A DNA stretch of 64,000 bases, taken from Bacteroidales bacterium (lineage in GTDB: Bacteria > Bacteroidota > Bacteroidia > Bacteroidales > G3-4614). The DNA lies in the NCBI GenBank assembly GCA_015061035.1, contig SUXK01000001.1, positions 62,001-126,000 of the forward strand, read 5' to 3'. The number at the start of each line of letters is the position of its first letter. The stretch's first letter is position 1. Of the stretch, positions 8,485-18,005 are shown in pieces. A program made the position numbers and the translations under genes. The notes under the pieces are model-generated. The model saw nothing but the letters and a program-made list of their open reading frames with translations. It was not told where the DNA came from and ran no database searches.

Positions 8485-11400
8485 ATGAGAAAGATTTTGC
8501 TATTTGTAGTTGCATTATTGTTTGTTACAGCAAATATTAATGCAGAGAAGTTGACAGGTACGCTTTCATCAAATATGAATGCGTATAGTACCTGGACAGA
8601 TGAATACCCTTCATCAAATGCAAATGATGGGAATTATTCAACTAAGTTTTGGTCAGATGCATCACAAGAAGTTGGAGACTATGTAACAATGTCTTTGAAC
8701 GCATCTGCAAGTATCGGAGAGATTAAATTCTATTTTTCTGATGGTGATAAACCTGCTGCAGCAGAAGTAGAAATCTCTACCGACAATTCAGAATGGCAAA
8801 GTGTAGCAACTTTTGTTACTTCTGATATAGTGGATGGTGTATATACTTGTAATGCCAATGCTCTTGTAGCACAATATGTAAGATTGAGATTTACAGAAGC
8901 ATCAAGCAATTGGTTTCAATTGTGTGAGTTTGAGGTATATGAGTCGCCAGTAGAACTTGCTCCACGTACAATCAGTGTATCTGTTGCTGATGAAACAATG
9001 GGAACTGCATATATAGGAGAAGAGGGAACATTATCAGTATCGGACCAAACAGGTGCTGTTCAAATTACTGCTGTACCAGCAGAAGGATACAAATTTGTTA
9101 ATTGGATAATAGGAACAGATGAGGTTGCTACAACTGCAACTTTTGTTGATGTAACTGAAGGAGATAAAGCCTATGTTGCAAACTTTGCTGCAAAAGAGGT
9201 GTATCAAGTAAGTGTATCTGTTAATGATGAAACAATGGGTACAGCATCAGCAACTAAAACAGGAGATGTTTATGAAGGGGAGTCTGTTACATTTACAGCA
9301 ACACCTAAAGAGGGATATGTGTTATTAAATTGGACATCTGGAGAAGAGGTTGTAAGTAATGAACTATCGTTTACAACAACAATCAGCGAAAGTGTTGAAT
9401 ATAAGGCTAATTTTATGGTGCAACCTACAAAATTGGTGCTTCAAGATGTCTTTGCCAGTTTCCCTCCAAGTACTTATTATCCTCTTTCAAATCTTATAGA
9501 TGGAAATATTAACTCAGAGATGTATGTATCGGCAGGTTCAGGAGCAACAGTAACTGTAGAAATAGCAGAGGAATCTGTTGTGGGAGATATAGTATTGTAT
9601 TTCTATAAATATTCATCATATCAACCCAGCAAAGCCAAAATACAAGTTTCAAGCGATAATGAAACATATATCGATGTTGATGGATGTAGTTTTACAAGAA
9701 CAGATATACAAGACGGTGTAATTACCTTAAAAGCAAATGGAGTTCCAGCAAAATATGTAAGAATCTATTTTGAGGAAACTAACTATGTTGATATGTATGA
9801 GATTGAGGTATATGAAGCACCTATTCAAATTGCACCTCGTGCAATCAGTGTATCTGTTGCTGATGAGACAATGGGAAGTGCATATATAGGAGAAGAGGGA
9901 ACAACCTCTGTTGAAAATCAAACAGGAGTAGTTAAATTGGTTGCTGTTGCAAATAAAGGATATGAGTTTGTAAACTGGACAGTAGGAACTGAAGTTGTTT
10001 CAACAAATACAATATTTATTGACAGAACAGAAGGTGATAAAGATTATGTGGCAAATTTCGTAGCATTGCCATTCTTCGACATAAGCGTATCAGTGAATGA
10101 TCCTCTTATGGGAAGTGTTGTCGCAACAGAAACGGGAGAGGTTTATAAAAATACTGAAGTAACACTTACTGCGACACCAACAGATGGATATGAGTTTGTA
10201 AACTGGACAGTAGGCGATAGCGTAGTAAGTAAAGATAATCCATATGTTATTATAGTTGAGGCTTCAGCAGAATATAAAGCAAACTTCAGAATAGCACCAA
10301 CCAAAATAAATCTTGTAAATGCAGAGTCATCAATGGCGCATTATGATACTTATACTGCAGATAATATGATTGATGGAAATTATAATACTTATTTTGATAC
10401 ATCAAAAGGTCAAGGTTCCTATGAAGAGGTAACAGCAACAGTTACTCTTGAAGAGGAGTCTGTTGTAGGAGAGGTTAAAATAAACTTTATACAAAGTTAC
10501 ATTCCTAATGCTGCAAAATTACAAGTATCAACAGATGGCGAAACATGGAATGATGTTGAGGGAGCAGAATTTACTTCTGATGATGTGGAGAATTGTGGAA
10601 CAATCGCTAATGGTAGCATAATTAACCGCATAACAGTTGACCTAAAAGGTGCAACCGCAAAATATGTGAGAATGTATGCTACTGACAAGGCTGGCACTTA
10701 TTTGACTATATGTGAGTTTGAGGTATATGAGGCTATTGTTAATGTAGCACCACGTGCAATCAGTGTATCTGTTAATGATGAAACAAAGGGTACAGCATAT
10801 ATTGCTATTGAGGGAGTAACAGAGGTTACTAATCAAACAGCGGCAGTTAAATTGGTCGCAGTTCCTAATGCTATCGGTTACAAATTTGTAAATTGGACTG
10901 TTAATGGCGAAGAGGTGTCAACATCTGCTTCATTTATTGACCGTACTGAGGGAGATAAAGCATACGTTGCAAACTTTATTGATAAACCTTGTTTTAGCAT
11001 AACAGCAACAACCGCTGATGCAACTAAAGGAGAGGTCTCTTTAACTATCCCAGAAGGCTCGGCAGTAGCAACAGGAGAGGTATATGAGGGTGAAGAGGTA
11101 ACATTTACAGCAACTCCAACTGCTGGAAATAAATTTGTTGCATGGAAATCTGGCGAAGAGGTTGTAAGTGAGAGTGCAACATATACAATTGTTGTAAGTG
11201 AGGCAATGTCACTTGTGGCAACATTCGAAAGAGATCCTATGTTAGACCGTTCAAATTGGACAGTTACAGCATCATCACAAGAGGCAACAGGAGAGGGTGC
11301 AGGAAACGGAGTTGCTTCATGTATTATTGATGGAAGCAATTCAACATATTGGCACTCACAATGGAGTGGCTCAGAGCCCGGATACCCCCACTGGTTTATG

Positions 11401-13014
11401 ATTGATATGAAAGAGGTAAAATCATTTGATGAGTTTGAATATATTTCAAGAGGAAATGGTACTTCTGATGATGGTTCAAACAACGGTAACATTCTTAACT
11501 ATGTGTTGTATGTAAGCGATACTGAGATAGATCCTAATAATCTTGATACTGCAACAAAAATTACAGAAGGAAGATTTACTTATGATGGAACTACTAACTC
11601 TCATAAGGTTGCAGTAACACCAACAGAAGGACGCTATGTAATGCTATATGCAACAGGTCAATCGGCAAATGGTAGAATAAATGCCTCTTGTGTTGAATTC
11701 TATCTATACTCAAGTTCATATGCAGTAACAGTATCATCTTCAGATCCTGAAATAGGAACAGCATATATTGGAGAAGAGGGTGTAACTACAGTAGGATGTT
11801 CAGTAGAGGGAACAGATGTAGTGACAATCACTGCTCAACCAGTAGCAGGTTATCGTTTTGTAAACTGGACATTGGATGGAGAGGTTGTATCAACAGACGC
11901 AGTATATACAACAACAGCGGTAACAGAGAGCCGTGTGTACGTAGCAACATTTGAGTTTGCTACTCTTGAACCTCGTACAGTAAAAGTTGCATCAAACGAC
12001 AAAACAAAAGGATATGCAGTATTTGTTTCTCCACTACCCGAAGGAACTGCAACTGATGTAACAACAGGCGATATAGTGACAGTTGAAGCAATTACTCAAT
12101 CAAGCGATGACTTCTTCGTAAACTGGACAATTAATGGCGTAGAGGTTGGAACTGAACCAACATACGAGTATCTTGGAGCAGAGGCTGCAACAATTCAAGC
12201 AAACTTTATCTCTAAATACGTTGTAACAATAACTCCAAACGAAGGTGGAGTAATTACTGCTAAATCAGGTGCTACATATATATCTTCAGGTGATAGAGTG
12301 TTAGAAGGAAACAATATCACAATAGATGTAAAAGAAAATCCTCGCAACGAACTTAAAAAACTATTTGTAAACGGAGTAGATGTATTTAATCAATATAAAT
12401 ACAATCCTAATTACAGCATACAAGTAAATGGCCCAATAACAATCGAAGCAGAATATGGCTATCCAATCTGTTACTTCACATATGAGTGCACAGGAAACGG
12501 ATGGATTGAGGCATGGGAGACTGATACATATGATGAGGTAGCAGAGGAAGAGGGAACATTGGAGTTACCATTATCGCCCGCCGGAGAACAATATGCATAC
12601 GGCGATGCAATCCCATTTGATGGAACAGCTGCAATTTTTGCATGTAGTGGAGAAGGAGACTCATTGCTATCATTAACAATCAATGGCGAAGAGATTGACA
12701 TCACAGAAGAGAGTGATATTGCAATTTACGGAGACTACTTCTTTGAACTTGTTGAAGGACCAATTCATGTAGTAGCAGAGTTTACAGGAACATATACTGG
12801 TGTTGAGTTAGCAGAGATAACAGAGACTACAATCTATGCAGTAGCAGGAGGCGTACAAGTAGAGGTAGTTGAAGCAACAACAGTATCAGTTTACTCAGTT
12901 GCTGGAACATTGGTTGCCGAGCAACAAGTATCAGAGTCAGCAGTAATCGCACTTGAGAAAGGCGTTTACATTGTTAAAGCCGCGGAGAAAGTTGCTAAAG
13001 TTGTTGTAAAATAA
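8485..13014 (+). CDS. T9SS-secreted multidomain surface protein with four discoidin domains and about nine B-repeats
   Basis: 1509-residue secreted protein, third and largest paralog. Modules in order: signal peptide about 1-20 (MRKILLFVVALLFVTANINA); discoidin-like domain 1 about 21-152; B-repeats 1-2 about 153-310; discoidin 2 about 311-450; B-repeats 3-4 about 451-601; discoidin 3 about 602-752; B-repeats 5-6 about 753-918; discoidin 4 about 919-1078, nearly the same as in gene 1; B-repeats 7-9 about 1079-1322; shared C-terminal module about 1323-1440; sorting tail to 1509, ending AEKVAKVVVK. The regular alternation of one discoidin with two B-repeats suggests internal duplication of a unit of about 300 residues. 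Predicted to be exported by T9SS and to act as a multivalent surface adhesin or glycan binder; no enzyme motif is visible. It has its own promoter and terminator. Confidence 0.85.
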   Translation: MRKILLFVVALLFVTANINAEKLTGTLSSNMNAYSTWTDEYPSSNANDGNYSTKFWSDASQEVGDYVTMSLNASASIGEIKFYFSDGDKPAAAEVEISTDNSEWQSVATFVTSDIVDGVYTCNANALVAQYVRLRFTEASSNWFQLCEFEVYESPVELAPRTISVSVADETMGTAYIGEEGTLSVSDQTGAVQITAVPAEGYKFVNWIIGTDEVATTATFVDVTEGDKAYVANFAAKEVYQVSVSVNDETMGTASATKTGDVYEGESVTFTATPKEGYVLLNWTSGEEVVSNELSFTTTISESVEYKANFMVQPTKLVLQDVFASFPPSTYYPLSNLIDGNINSEMYVSAGSGATVTVEIAEESVVGDIVLYFYKYSSYQPSKAKIQVSSDNETYIDVDGCSFTRTDIQDGVITLKANGVPAKYVRIYFEETNYVDMYEIEVYEAPIQIAPRAISVSVADETMGSAYIGEEGTTSVENQTGVVKLVAVANKGYEFVNWTVGTEVVSTNTIFIDRTEGDKDYVANFVALPFFDISVSVNDPLMGSVVATETGEVYKNTEVTLTATPTDGYEFVNWTVGDSVVSKDNPYVIIVEASAEYKANFRIAPTKINLVNAESSMAHYDTYTADNMIDGNYNTYFDTSKGQGSYEEVTATVTLEEESVVGEVKINFIQSYIPNAAKLQVSTDGETWNDVEGAEFTSDDVENCGTIANGSIINRITVDLKGATAKYVRMYATDKAGTYLTICEFEVYEAIVNVAPRAISVSVNDETKGTAYIAIEGVTEVTNQTAAVKLVAVPNAIGYKFVNWTVNGEEVSTSASFIDRTEGDKAYVANFIDKPCFSITATTADATKGEVSLTIPEGSAVATGEVYEGEEVTFTATPTAGNKFVAWKSGEEVVSESATYTIVVSEAMSLVATFERDPMLDRSNWTVTASSQEATGEGAGNGVASCIIDGSNSTYWHSQWSGSEPGYPHWFMIDMKEVKSFDEFEYISRGNGTSDDGSNNGNILNYVLYVSDTEIDPNNLDTATKITEGRFTYDGTTNSHKVAVTPTEGRYVMLYATGQSANGRINASCVEFYLYSSSYAVTVSSSDPEIGTAYIGEEGVTTVGCSVEGTDVVTITAQPVAGYRFVNWTLDGEVVSTDAVYTTTAVTESRVYVATFEFATLEPRTVKVASNDKTKGYAVFVSPLPEGTATDVTTGDIVTVEAITQSSDDFFVNWTINGVEVGTEPTYEYLGAEAATIQANFISKYVVTITPNEGGVITAKSGATYISSGDRVLEGNNITIDVKENPRNELKKLFVNGVDVFNQYKYNPNYSIQVNGPITIEAEYGYPICYFTYECTGNGWIEAWETDTYDEVAEEEGTLELPLSPAGEQYAYGDAIPFDGTAAIFACSGEGDSLLSLTINGEEIDITEESDIAIYGDYFFELVEGPIHVVAEFTGTYTGVELAEITETTIYAVAGGVQVEVVEATTVSVYSVAGTLVAEQQVSESAVIALEKGVYIVKAAEKVAKVVVK
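11230..11721 (+). repeat. Dispersed DNA repeat, copy 2 (discoidin module)
   Basis: Second copy of the 3401-3892 module, encoding discoidin domain 4 of the third protein. Alignment is gapless. The other three discoidin domains of the same protein are much more diverged from it. Confidence 0.9.
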
Positions 13015-13052
13015 GTTATTAGTTGTTAGACTGATAAAACAAATAACCTTTC

Positions 13053-13090
13053 AAAGGAGGAGAGAGCAAAAGTTCTCTCCTCCTTTATTA
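13053..13090 (+). terminator. Rho-independent terminator after surface-protein gene 3
   Basis: AAAGGAGGAGAGA at 13053-13065 pairs perfectly with 13074-13086 around a short A-rich loop. It is unrelated to the AGGGGTT hairpins at 2438, 5231 and 8289. The T-rich tail is short and interrupted. Confidence 0.75.
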
Positions 13091-13176
13091 TTCAAAAAAA
13101 CAACAACTAAAAACTAACAACTAAAAACCAATAATTGGCAACTTTTTTGTAAATTCGCATATTAAATCGCAATAAA

Positions 13177-14469
13177 GTGAATATTCAAGAGTTACATAAA
13201 ATATTTGTATCAGACCCTGTAATTAGCACTGATACAAGAAAGATAGAGCAGGGTTCGATATTCTTTGCTTTAAAAGGAGCAAATTTTGATGCAAACAAAT
13301 TTGTGGTAGAGGCACTTGATAAAGGTGCGGCATACGCAGTTGCCGATGACCGAGAACTTGCAAAACTAAACGATAATAGAATAATATTGGTAGAGAATGT
13401 TTTGCTAACCCTGCAAGCATTGGCAAGGTATCATCGTGATACTATGAATATACCAGTATTGGCAATAACCGGAACAAACGGAAAGACCACTACCAAAGAA
13501 CTTATAACTGCTGCCTTATCTCCCGCTCATAATGTACTCTCAACAATAGGTAACCTAAACAACAGTATTGGTGTTCCTCTTACTCTGTTGCGTTTAAGAG
13601 CGGAGCATACAATTGCGGTAGTAGAGATGGGAGCAAGTCATCCGGGAGATATTGAGGAGTTGGTAAATGTGGCAAATCCGACTTACGGTATAATAACCAA
13701 TGTGGGACGAGCGCATCTTCAAGGGTTTGGTTCATACGAAGGGGTAATATCAACTAAGTGCGAACTATATGATTATATAAAAGCAAAGCAAGGAAAACTA
13801 TTTGTTCGTAACGAGGATGATGTGTTGATGCAACGTTCCGAAGGAATTGATAGAGTTCTTTATGGTGCATCTCCTCTGTTGAACATTAGCGGAACTATAA
13901 AATCTGTATCGCCATTCTTAAAAGCCGAAATAGTTTGCGGTGGCGAGGTTTACGATATAGATACAAATCTTATAGGTAAATACAATTTAGATAACGTTGT
14001 GGCAGCATCAACTATTGCATCACACTTTGGTGTGCCAATGAGTGAGATAGTTAAGGCAATATCAGCGTATATCCCTTCAAATAGTCGCTCACAATTTATA
14101 AATGGCGAACATAATAACATAATACTTGATGCCTATAATGCCAATCCCTCAAGTATGAAGGTTGCAATTGAGAATTTTGCTGAAGTAGATGCAACTGATA
14201 AGATGCTAATACTTGGTGATATGTTAGAACTTGGCAAGGAGAGCGAGGGTGAACACACACGAGTAGTTTGTCTATTGGAGAGTCTTGATTTTACCGATGT
14301 AATATTGGTGGGAAAAGAGTTTGGGAAAGTAAAATCGCACTATAAAAAGTTTGCCACCACTCCCGAAATGATAGAGTTTTTAAGTGAGAATGATATAAAA
14401 TCAAAAACCATATTGATAAAAGGCTCTCGCGGAATTGCGCTTGAAAAAGCAGTTGAGTATTTGAAATAA
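13177..14469 (+). CDS. murF: UDP-N-acetylmuramoyl-tripeptide--D-alanyl-D-alanine ligase
   Basis: Cytoplasmic Mur ligase adding D-Ala-D-Ala to the UDP-MurNAc-tripeptide, the last cytoplasmic step of the peptidoglycan stem peptide. The start is GTG at 13177, and 430 residues is normal for the family. Visible features: N-terminal uridine-binding region with DTRKIEQGSIFFAL near 19-32, ATP-binding P-loop GTNGKTT at 99-105, the central motif VVEMGASHPGDIEEL, and a C-terminal domain with LILGDMLELG. The stop overlaps the start of the downstream CCA-adding enzyme by one base (TAATG), indicating translational coupling. Its substrate dipeptide would come from the Ddl encoded at 34172. Confidence 0.95.
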   Translation: MNIQELHKIFVSDPVISTDTRKIEQGSIFFALKGANFDANKFVVEALDKGAAYAVADDRELAKLNDNRIILVENVLLTLQALARYHRDTMNIPVLAITGTNGKTTTKELITAALSPAHNVLSTIGNLNNSIGVPLTLLRLRAEHTIAVVEMGASHPGDIEELVNVANPTYGIITNVGRAHLQGFGSYEGVISTKCELYDYIKAKQGKLFVRNEDDVLMQRSEGIDRVLYGASPLLNISGTIKSVSPFLKAEIVCGGEVYDIDTNLIGKYNLDNVVAASTIASHFGVPMSEIVKAISAYIPSNSRSQFINGEHNNIILDAYNANPSSMKVAIENFAEVDATDKMLILGDMLELGKESEGEHTRVVCLLESLDFTDVILVGKEFGKVKSHYKKFATTPEMIEFLSENDIKSKTILIKGSRGIALEKAVEYLK

Positions 14470-15896
14470 TGGAGTTTGCAGAAAAGATAAAGAAGAGAAT
14501 AGATACGCCTATATTTAGACAACTATCTGAGGTTGCCGATGAGGTGGGTGTGCCTTGCTATGTGGTTGGCGGATATGTGAGAGATATAATACTTGAGCGT
14601 CCTTCAAAAGATATTGATGTTGTAGTAGTAGGTAGCGGAATAGTGGTTGCTGAACATTATGCAAAAAAACTTGGCAAGGGCGCACATCTTGCCGTATTTT
14701 GTAATTTTGGAACAGCACAAGTAAAGTATCGCGGAATGGAGGTAGAGTTTGTAGGAGCAAGAAAAGAATCTTACTCGCACAACTCTCGCAAACCTATTGT
14801 TGAAGACGGAACTCTTGAAGATGATCAAAATCGTAGAGATTTTACAATAAACGATATTGCAGCAAGTCTGAATGGTGCAAACTTTGGCGAAGTTTTAGAT
14901 CCTTTTGGAGGTTTTGATGATATACGTAGCAAAACTATAAGAACTCCTTTAGATCCCGATATAACATTCAGTGATGATCCTTTGCGAATGATGCGAGCAA
15001 TACGCTTTGCAACACAACTTCAATTTGATATTGCTCCAAATACATTCAGAGCAATAGTTCGTAATTGTGAGAGAATATCAATTATCTCTGGTGAACGTAT
15101 AATAGATGAGATAAACAAAATAATGAAATCGCCCAAACCATCAATAGGATTTAAACTGTTAGATGAGTCTGGATTGTTAGAGTTAATTCTTCCTGAACTC
15201 TCGGCACTTAAAGGCGTTGACAGTGTGGAGGGTAAAGGCCATAAAGATAACTTCTATCATACACTTACTGTACTTGATAATGTAGCACTCCGTAGTGATA
15301 ATATTTGGTTGCGTTGGGCTGCTCTTATGCACGACATCGGAAAACCTGTTGTAAAACGTTATGACAAGAAAACTGGTTGGACCTTCCATAATCACAACTA
15401 TATGGGAGCCAAAATGATACAACGTATTTTCCGTAAATTAAAACTTCCGTTGGGAGAGGAGATGAAGTATGTTCGTAAGTTGGTTGATTTGCATATGCGA
15501 CCAATAGTTCTGGCTGAGGAGATTGTAACTGACTCTGCAATTCGCCGACTCCTTTTTGATGCGGGTGTGGATATAGAGGATTTGATGCTTTTGTGCGAGG
15601 CTGACATAACCTCTCGCAATCGCGAAAAGGTGGCTCGTTTCAAAGAGAACTTTGGTGTGGTACGTCAAAAACTAAAGGAGATTGAGGAGAAGGATAGAAT
15701 ACGTGAGTTTCAGCCCCCTGTAAGTGGCGAAGAGATAATGACGCTTTTTGGATTACCACCCTCACGCCCGGTAGGAGATATAAAAGAGGCAATAAAAGAG
15801 GCAATACTCGATGGCGTTATCCCTAACGAATACGAACCTGCATATAACTATATGTTAAAGGTTGCTGCCGATATGGGATTAAAACCTGTAAAATAG
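14469..15896 (+). CDS. cca: CCA tRNA nucleotidyltransferase with HD domain
   Basis: Adds or repairs the 3' CCA end of tRNAs. 475 residues. The N-terminal class II nucleotidyltransferase core shows GGYVRDIILERPSKDIDVVV at 34-53, with the RD motif and the DxD metal ligands, then RRDFTINDIA around 120-130 and the LRMMRAIRFATQL region around 174-186. A phosphohydrolase-like HD domain follows, with LMHDIGKP near 284-291. This domain order is usual for the Bacteroidetes proteins. The ATG overlaps the murF stop, so the two form an operon. The convergent neighbour is the C25 peptidase. Poly(A) polymerase activity cannot be excluded from sequence, but the CCA role is favoured. Confidence 0.92.
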   Translation: MEFAEKIKKRIDTPIFRQLSEVADEVGVPCYVVGGYVRDIILERPSKDIDVVVVGSGIVVAEHYAKKLGKGAHLAVFCNFGTAQVKYRGMEVEFVGARKESYSHNSRKPIVEDGTLEDDQNRRDFTINDIAASLNGANFGEVLDPFGGFDDIRSKTIRTPLDPDITFSDDPLRMMRAIRFATQLQFDIAPNTFRAIVRNCERISIISGERIIDEINKIMKSPKPSIGFKLLDESGLLELILPELSALKGVDSVEGKGHKDNFYHTLTVLDNVALRSDNIWLRWAALMHDIGKPVVKRYDKKTGWTFHNHNYMGAKMIQRIFRKLKLPLGEEMKYVRKLVDLHMRPIVLAEEIVTDSAIRRLLFDAGVDIEDLMLLCEADITSRNREKVARFKENFGVVRQKLKEIEEKDRIREFQPPVSGEEIMTLFGLPPSRPVGDIKEAIKEAILDGVIPNEYEPAYNYMLKVAADMGLKPVK

Positions 15897-15908
15897 GAGT
15901 GTTATTAG

Positions 15909-15930
15909 TTAACAAACATTCGTTTGTTGA
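15909..15930. terminator. Weak hairpin between convergent genes
   Basis: AACAAAC at 15911-15917 pairs with GTTTGTT at 15922-15928 around ATTC. It lies between the 3' ends of cca and the convergent C25 peptidase. There is no T-run, so a terminator function is uncertain. Confidence 0.35.
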
Positions 15931-15980
15931 GCCTACTCTCGCTTAACAATGCTCAAATAAATTTGGCGAATTGTATTTAC

Positions 15981-17552
15981 TCAATTGCACAAAACTTTGT
16001 GGGTACTTTTGTCGTTTACTATATATACAAAATATACGCCACCTGCCATATTAAAATCAAAAGGAGTGTTGCAAGTAACCTCTCTGTCAATTAGGTATTT
16101 GCCGTTACAATCAAAAATTTTAATTTCAACTCTATTATCTGTTCCCTTAATGGTTATATCTCCATTTGTGGGGTTAGGGAAAATCTCATATTCTGAATTC
16201 TCTTTTATACTCTCAATTCCGCTCTCTTCTGTTGCAAGAATGTTGGTTTGATACGATACTTTATCCTGTGCAGTAATAGTCAGTTTAACTAAGTCTCCGC
16301 TATTTATACCATCTGTGTTTAACTCTGCTGTTTCATTTATCACAACTTTTGAGTCAATAATCTCTCCATCGCACCATAGTGTGGCAGTAGCATAATTGGT
16401 ATCACAATAAATAGAAAAAGAGTTTTGGTTGGCAACTATATTCTCATTATGAGTTATCTCCATGAGAGAAGGTGCTTTTGTTCGCAATATTAATGAGGGG
16501 TCACCAAACATTGCCCATTGACATGCAACATCAGCACCGCTACCCTTATACTTGCCAATAACACTCTTATATGCAGCGTTTACTACCTCTCCAAAACTCT
16601 TTGTAAATCCAACGGAATCGGATATTAAAATACGAGCAAATTCATCTTGTCCCAACATGGGCGGATTCCAATATATTTGGGTTGTAAAAGCCAACATACC
16701 CACTGCTCCTATTGGCTTGTTATTCGCATCTCTGCCTCTTAAAAATCCCTCTGCCAAGCATGTGCTTAATCTAAAATGTCCGTTTTGGCAACCGGCAGCA
16801 ATTATAATAGGTAGTTTGTTTGTGTTTGTAAGATTTTTAACATCGCTAACAGCAAAGCCCGTTGTTTGCCAACTCTCAGTGTATCCATGACCAATGTAAT
16901 TAATTAACCCGCAACCACTATTTAAAGTGTTTTTGAGGGTGTTTTTTAAGTTGGTTGTGGCAGTTGTATATCCGTACTCTTTAAGACTATTGTTAAGATT
17001 GGTAATATGTCCATTATCTGTCTCGCTGTTATCTCCTGTTTCGTAGGAGTAGGGGTTGGCAATACCAAGCGAAGTGCCTAACCATGTGGCCGAAGTGTCA
17101 ATATCCCGCTCGTAGTATATTGTCCTCTCAACTTGTGTTTTAATGTCATCAATACTCTCTCCCGAGAAACGACCAACTAAAACAGTGGGAGGGTAGTCGG
17201 TTGAGTATATGTAGCCATACTCGGCATCAGAATAAGCACTATACTCATTGGGGTCGGTTACTCCATAACTTATATGAGTGGGAACTTTATCTGCATCTCC
17301 AACCAAAAGCAAATATCTGTTGTTGTTTGTTTTATGATAGTTTGCTACAAATGCTTTTACATCATTAGCGGTGGAACCTATATCGCTAATTTTAATAACT
17401 TTGCACCATAATCCCCTTTGCTCTTTCCACTCAACAAGAGGTTGCATTGCATCACTATATTCATCTGACGATATAATAAGAATTTGAGCCTTTGAAGTAA
17501 AGGTGAAAAACAGAAGAGATAAGATTGTTATTATTGGTTTAAACTTCATCAT
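15981..17552 (-). CDS. Gingipain-like C25 cysteine peptidase with T9SS sorting tail
   Basis: 523-residue secreted peptidase. Signal peptide about 1-22 (ending FTSKA) is followed at once by the catalytic fold, starting ILIISSDEY and WKEQRG, as in mature gingipains. The catalytic pair is visible as NYIGHG with His222 and IAAGCQNGHF with Cys255; the 33-residue spacing equals that of RgpB (His211/Cys244). An Ig-like region at about 360-440 precedes a classical type A T9SS tail (EIFPNPTNGDITIKG near 455-469). Family knowledge: C25 enzymes cleave proteins outside the cell, for nutrition or for processing T9SS cargo, as PorU does. This protein is much shorter than PorU. No long N-terminal propeptide like that of gingipains is present. 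Its specificity cannot be told from sequence. It is transcribed alone, with a candidate -7 element at 17585-17592. Confidence 0.88.
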   Translation of the reverse strand: MMKFKPIITILSLLFFTFTSKAQILIISSDEYSDAMQPLVEWKEQRGLWCKVIKISDIGSTANDVKAFVANYHKTNNNRYLLLVGDADKVPTHISYGVTDPNEYSAYSDAEYGYIYSTDYPPTVLVGRFSGESIDDIKTQVERTIYYERDIDTSATWLGTSLGIANPYSYETGDNSETDNGHITNLNNSLKEYGYTTATTNLKNTLKNTLNSGCGLINYIGHGYTESWQTTGFAVSDVKNLTNTNKLPIIIAAGCQNGHFRLSTCLAEGFLRGRDANNKPIGAVGMLAFTTQIYWNPPMLGQDEFARILISDSVGFTKSFGEVVNAAYKSVIGKYKGSGADVACQWAMFGDPSLILRTKAPSLMEITHNENIVANQNSFSIYCDTNYATATLWCDGEIIDSKVVINETAELNTDGINSGDLVKLTITAQDKVSYQTNILATEESGIESIKENSEYEIFPNPTNGDITIKGTDNRVEIKIFDCNGKYLIDREVTCNTPFDFNMAGGVYFVYIVNDKSTHKVLCN

Positions 17553-17584
17553 CCAATTGTTTATGAGAGTTAGTAATTATATTG

Positions 17585-17592
17585 CAAAACTA
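17585..17592 (-). promoter_or_regulatory. Candidate -7 element for the C25 peptidase gene
   Basis: On the minus strand this reads TAGTTTTG, matching TAnnTTTG, about 33 bases before the ATG. No clear -33 TTTG is found. Confidence 0.45.
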
Positions 17593-17649
17593 AATAATAA
17601 ATGGATAAAATGAAACTATATAAATGATAAAAGAAGTGTAAATTTGACA

Positions 17650-17687
17650 AAAAAAGAAAAGAGTTCTGATTTTTTTCAGAACTCTTT
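17650..17687 (-). terminator. Rho-independent terminator of tRNA-Asp
   Basis: AAAGAGTTCTGA at 17658-17669 pairs perfectly with 17676-17687. Read on the minus strand the hairpin is followed by TTTTCTTTTTTT and lies five bases after the tRNA end, so it ends the tRNA transcript. Confidence 0.9.
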
Positions 17688-17691
17688 ATAT

Positions 17692-17768
17692 TGGCGGTGC
17701 GGACGGGACTCGAACCCGCGACCCCATGCGTGACAGGCATGTATTCTAACCAACTGAACTACCGCACC
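17692..17768 (-). tRNA. tRNA-Asp (anticodon GTC)
   Basis: 77 bases including an encoded CCA (complement of 17692-17694). The acceptor stem GGTGCGG / CCGCACC is perfect, the D-loop contains AGTTGGTTAGA, the anticodon loop is CTGTCAC giving GTC, and the T-arm is GCGGGTTCGAGTCCCGT. The discriminator base is G, as expected for tRNA-Asp. Confidence 0.97.
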
Positions 17769-18005
17769 AATCCGTTTTGTGCTTTCAAAGAAACTCGCTT
17801 GTTTCTCATTTGCGATGCAAAGGTACACAATATTTTTATATTGGCAATAGTTTTAATAAAAAAAATATCATAAAAATTTAATTAATTTTTGTTTCCTCTC
17901 ATTATCAGGCAGATAAAATTACATGTTTAAAGCAAGTCTTTTCCGTTTTTTTAGAAAAGAACTTGCTTACGATTATATATAAATTAAAATTAAGAGAGTC
18001 AAAAA

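Noticed and set aside
10878-11492. 204-codon minus-strand frame in surface-protein gene 3
   Set aside because: Antisense of the discoidin and B-repeat coding sequence; the same antisense frame appears at 3247-3663 in gene 1 only because the modules are near-identical.
2630-13014. Repetitive DNA that could suggest a CRISPR array or satellite
   Set aside because: The repeats are long (about 75-80 codons), in frame and degenerate, and encode B-repeats and discoidin domains. There are no short identical repeats with unique spacers.
17691-17873. 60-codon plus-strand frame over the tRNA
   Set aside because: It spans the complement of tRNA-Asp; the tRNA fold and the adjacent minus-strand terminator explain this stretch.
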